This document shows, piece after piece, positions 4,870 to 6,669 of a DNA stretch of 6,669 nt. The stretch is taken from the NCBI GenBank assembly GCA_005888395.1, contig VAXF01000060.1:1-6669 (forward strand), given 5' to 3'. The notes beneath the pieces were generated by a model, which saw only the letters and a list, made by a program, of their open reading frames with translations, searched no databases and had not been told where the DNA came from. Origin of the DNA: Actinomycetota bacterium (GTDB lineage Bacteria > Actinomycetota > Acidimicrobiia > Acidimicrobiales > AC-25). How positions within the stretch are numbered: the stretch's first letter is position 1; every line of letters begins with the position of its first letter. Made by a program: the position numbers and the translations under genes.

Positions 4870-5394
4870 GTGCTCTACAACGGTGGGATCTACAGGGCGC
4901 TGCTGGTGGGCCACATCATGATGGTCATCATCGGCTTCGGCGCGGTGTTCCTGGGTGGTGTCTACGGCAACCTGGCCAAGAAACGGCAGGGCCGTGAGGG
5001 TCAGGCCATCGCCGAGGCCGCGTACCACGTGGCCGGCGAGGTCGGCGAGAAGTTCATCATGGCGGTGCCGGTCTTCGGCGTCCTGCTGGTGCTGGCGAGC
5101 CACAAGGCGGCCAAGTTCAGCCAGACATGGGTGTGGCTGGCGCTGATCCTGTTCGCCATCGCCTTCGGCGTCGCCCAGGCGGTGCACATGCCGAACCTGC
5201 GGCGCATGAACGCGCTGATGGGCGAGCTCAACGCCATGCAGCCCGCGCCGGCCGGTCCCGGCGCCATGGCCGGCCCGCCGCCGCAGGTGCTCGAGCTGTT
5301 AGCCCGGGGCAAGAAGGCGGCGATCGTCGGGACGTTCCTCAATGTCATGGTGATCGTGCTCGTCGTGCTCATGGTCTGGAAGCCGGGCCTCTAG
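4870..5394 (+). CDS. Four-helix integral membrane protein, DUF2269-like
   Basis: A 174-residue inner-membrane protein. Hydrophobic segments lie at about 8-32 (with His15 and a Gly-rich end), 62-78, 86-104 and 151-170. A loop at about 105-150 contains a Pro/Ala/Gly/Met-rich stretch (121-138). The first loop (33-60) is charged (KKRQGRE) and Ala/Glu-rich. Length, helix number and a histidine in the first helix resemble the DUF2269 group of predicted membrane proteins, but I cannot confirm membership and no function is known. The GTG start is fixed by a strong GGAGGG site. The next gene begins 24 bases after its stop, so readthrough is possible, although that gene also seems to have its own -10 box. 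Confidence 0.8.
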   Translation: MLYNGGIYRALLVGHIMMVIIGFGAVFLGGVYGNLAKKRQGREGQAIAEAAYHVAGEVGEKFIMAVPVFGVLLVLASHKAAKFSQTWVWLALILFAIAFGVAQAVHMPNLRRMNALMGELNAMQPAPAGPGAMAGPPPQVLELLARGKKAAIVGTFLNVMVIVLVVLMVWKPGL

Positions 5395-5405
5395 CCCGCC
5401 GGCGG

Positions 5406-5411
5406 TAACGT
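5406..5411 (+). promoter_or_regulatory. Candidate -10 box for the eIF2B/MtnA-like gene
   Basis: TAACGT lies seven bases before the GTG start at 5419, inside the 24-base gap after the membrane-protein gene. There is no purine-rich Shine-Dalgarno. The hexamer is the closest of the four recurring boxes to TATAAT (TA-A--T). A CCGCCGGCGG palindrome at 5396-5405 directly precedes it. Confidence 0.45.
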
Positions 5412-5418
5412 CCGGCCG

Positions 5419-6216
5419 GTGCACCCGATCGAGCGGCTGCGGTACGTCGCTCGGGCCGCGGGCGAGGGCCCGGCGCTGCTGGCGAGAGAGGCCGCGGGCG
5501 CGCTGGCCTCGTTCGCCGGCGACCCCCCCGGCCTGGTCACCGCCTGCCGCCGGCTCGTCGACCGGCAGCCGGCCTCCGGTCCAGTGTGGTGGCTGGCGGC
5601 GCGGGTGCTGACTGCCGGTGACGCGAGCGCCGCCGCGTGGCAGGCAGTGGAGCTGCTCGACGACGACGGTACCGCCGCCGCCCTGGCGTCGGCCCTACCC
5701 CAGGACGCGCTCGTCACCGTCATCGGCTGGCCCGAGCAGGCGGGAGACGCGCTCCGGCGACGGGGCGACTGCCGCGTGCTCGTCGTCGACGCGTGTGACG
5801 ACGGCGAGCCGTTCGTCCACTGGCTGGCGAGGGCGAGCGTCGAGGCCGAGCTGGTCGACCCCGAAGGAGTCGGCGCGGCGGCGGCCGCCAGCGACGTCGT
5901 CCTGCTCGAGGCCACCGCTCTCGGTTGCGGTGGCTTCGTCGGCGCCGCCGGCTCGCGCGCCGCGGCCGCGGTCGGCCGGCACGCGCGCTCCACGGTGTGG
6001 GTCGTGGCCGGTGTGGGCCGGGTGCTGCCCGATCGGATGTGGCTGGCGCTCGCGGGCCGGATCGACGACGGAGAGCCGTGGCACGCGCCCGACGAGGTGG
6101 TGCCGCTCGACCTGGTCGACGCCGTGGTCGGTCCGAGGGGGCTCGAGCAGCTGGGGGACGCGCTGCGCCGCGCCGACTGCCCCGTCGCCCCCGAGCTCTT
6201 GCGGGGGCCGGCGTAG
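5419..6216 (+). CDS. eIF2B/MtnA-like Rossmann-domain protein, apparently without catalytic residues
   Basis: A 265-residue soluble protein. The N-terminal 1-75 is Ala-rich and probably helical. The region 96-204 shows alternating strands and helices: ALVTVIGWPEQAGDALRR (97-114), CRVLVVDA (118-125), ASVEAELVD (139-147), DVVLLEATALGCGGFVGAAG (159-178), then STVWVVAGVGRVLP (191-204). The order and the DVVLLEATAL-GCGG-AAGSRAAAAVGRHA-VWVVAGVGR pattern resemble the C-terminal half of the eIF2B alpha/MtnA/ribose-1,5-bisphosphate isomerase family, where the equivalent reads GAD-x-NGD-NKIGT and then PFYV-AP. Here the catalytic Asp position appears to be Thr and the NGD-NK residues are absent, so isomerase activity is unlikely. 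This is remote similarity by eye, not a database result. The GTG start lacks a Shine-Dalgarno. Its stop directly abuts the ATG of the PPOX-type gene, indicating cotranscription. Confidence 0.72.
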   Translation: MHPIERLRYVARAAGEGPALLAREAAGALASFAGDPPGLVTACRRLVDRQPASGPVWWLAARVLTAGDASAAAWQAVELLDDDGTAAALASALPQDALVTVIGWPEQAGDALRRRGDCRVLVVDACDDGEPFVHWLARASVEAELVDPEGVGAAAAASDVVLLEATALGCGGFVGAAGSRAAAAVGRHARSTVWVVAGVGRVLPDRMWLALAGRIDDGEPWHAPDEVVPLDLVDAVVGPRGLEQLGDALRRADCPVAPELLRGPA

Positions 6217-6669
6217 ATGAAGCAGCGCGACCGCATCAAGATGACGCCGGACGAGATCGACGCGTTCGTGCGCGGGCGCCACACGATGTCGGTGGCGACC
6301 GTCGGCCCCGACGGTCGCGTCCACCTCGTGGCCATGTGGTACGGCTTCCTCGACGGGACGCCCGCGTTCGAGACCTACCGGAAGTCGCAGAAGGTGGTGA
6401 ACCTGCTCCGTGATCCGCGGATGACGTGCATGATCGAGGACGGCGACACGTACGAGGAGCTGCGGGGCGTCGAGCTGGTGGGCACGGGCGAGGTGGTCGA
6501 GGACGAGGACCGTCTGCTCGAGGTCGCCCGCAGCGTCGTGGCGCGGTATCACGCCCTGACGGGCGAGGAGGCGGAGGCGATGGCCCGCATCCTCATGCGC
6601 AAGCGGGTGGCCGTGAAGGTCAACGTCGAGCACGTGGTGTCGTGGGACCACGGGAAGATGGCGATGCCC
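6217..6669 (+). CDS. PPOX/FDOR-type split-barrel flavin- or F420-binding protein (partial, C-terminus beyond window)
   Basis: The visible 151 residues match the pyridoxamine-5'-phosphate oxidase-like split beta-barrel. HTMSVATVGPDGRVHLVAMWYGFLDG (22-47 overall) is the typical first beta-hairpin. TYRKSQKVVNLLRDPRMTCMIEDG (53-76 overall) holds the RKSQKVVNLLRDPR helix that contacts the cofactor phosphate. LRGVELVGTGEVVED (82-96) is the following strand pair. Actinobacterial proteins of this type often bind F420 (FDOR-B and TIGR03618-like groups); FMN or haem cannot be excluded. The ATG immediately follows the TAG of the upstream gene, implying translational coupling. An in-frame ATG at 6241 (MTPDEID) is an alternative start. 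Few residues are likely to be missing beyond the right edge. Confidence 0.85.
   Translation, partial: MKQRDRIKMTPDEIDAFVRGRHTMSVATVGPDGRVHLVAMWYGFLDGTPAFETYRKSQKVVNLLRDPRMTCMIEDGDTYEELRGVELVGTGEVVEDEDRLLEVARSVVARYHALTGEEAEAMARILMRKRVAVKVNVEHVVSWDHGKMAMP

Noticed and set aside
5391..6651. Long minus-strand open frames opposite the last two plus-strand genes
   Set aside because: Their products are Ser/Thr/Arg/Pro- or His/Arg-rich shadows, while the plus strand carries recognisable domains and tight stop/start junctions.

Overview
The window is GC-rich, compact bacterial chromosome with GC at most third codon positions, frequent GTG starts, two enzymes of F420-associated families and a secreted coiled-coil NlpC/P60 hydrolase. 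This points to an actinobacterium, possibly an uncultured Acidimicrobiia-type lineage; the lineage is inferred from style and no rRNA or marker gene is present. No mobile element, CRISPR array, tRNA or rRNA was seen.

Layout from left to right. (1) A minus-strand pair, 1-1427: an F420-dependent luciferase-like oxidoreductase (LLM) followed six bases later by a PIG3-type quinone oxidoreductase that runs off the left edge. (2) A short divergent region, 1428-1540, with an AT-rich island carrying a repeated TCCACAGG motif, then a possible 58-residue plus-strand ORF that meets the next gene tail to tail at a shared CTAG. (3) A minus-strand secreted NlpC/P60 peptidoglycan hydrolase, 1714-2784. (4) A 145-base divergent regulatory region containing a perfect 20-bp palindrome of CRP type. 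(5) fumC, 2930-4312, on the plus strand, whose stop codon directly abuts the stop of a minus-strand thioredoxin-fold protein without CXXC (4313-4804). (6) A divergent region with an imperfect palindrome, then a plus-strand run: a four-helix membrane protein (4870-5394), a protein resembling the eIF2B/MtnA Rossmann domain (5419-6216), and a PPOX/FDOR-type split-barrel protein (from 6217, cut by the right edge).

The genes look like a mix of housekeeping and redox functions rather than one pathway. The clearest unexplained signals are regulatory: the CRP-like site between the cell-wall hydrolase and fumarase, and a repeated start architecture in which a TAnnnT box lies 6-8 bases before a GTG with no Shine-Dalgarno, suggesting leaderless transcripts for four genes. 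I did not find convincing evidence of a novel multi-gene system.
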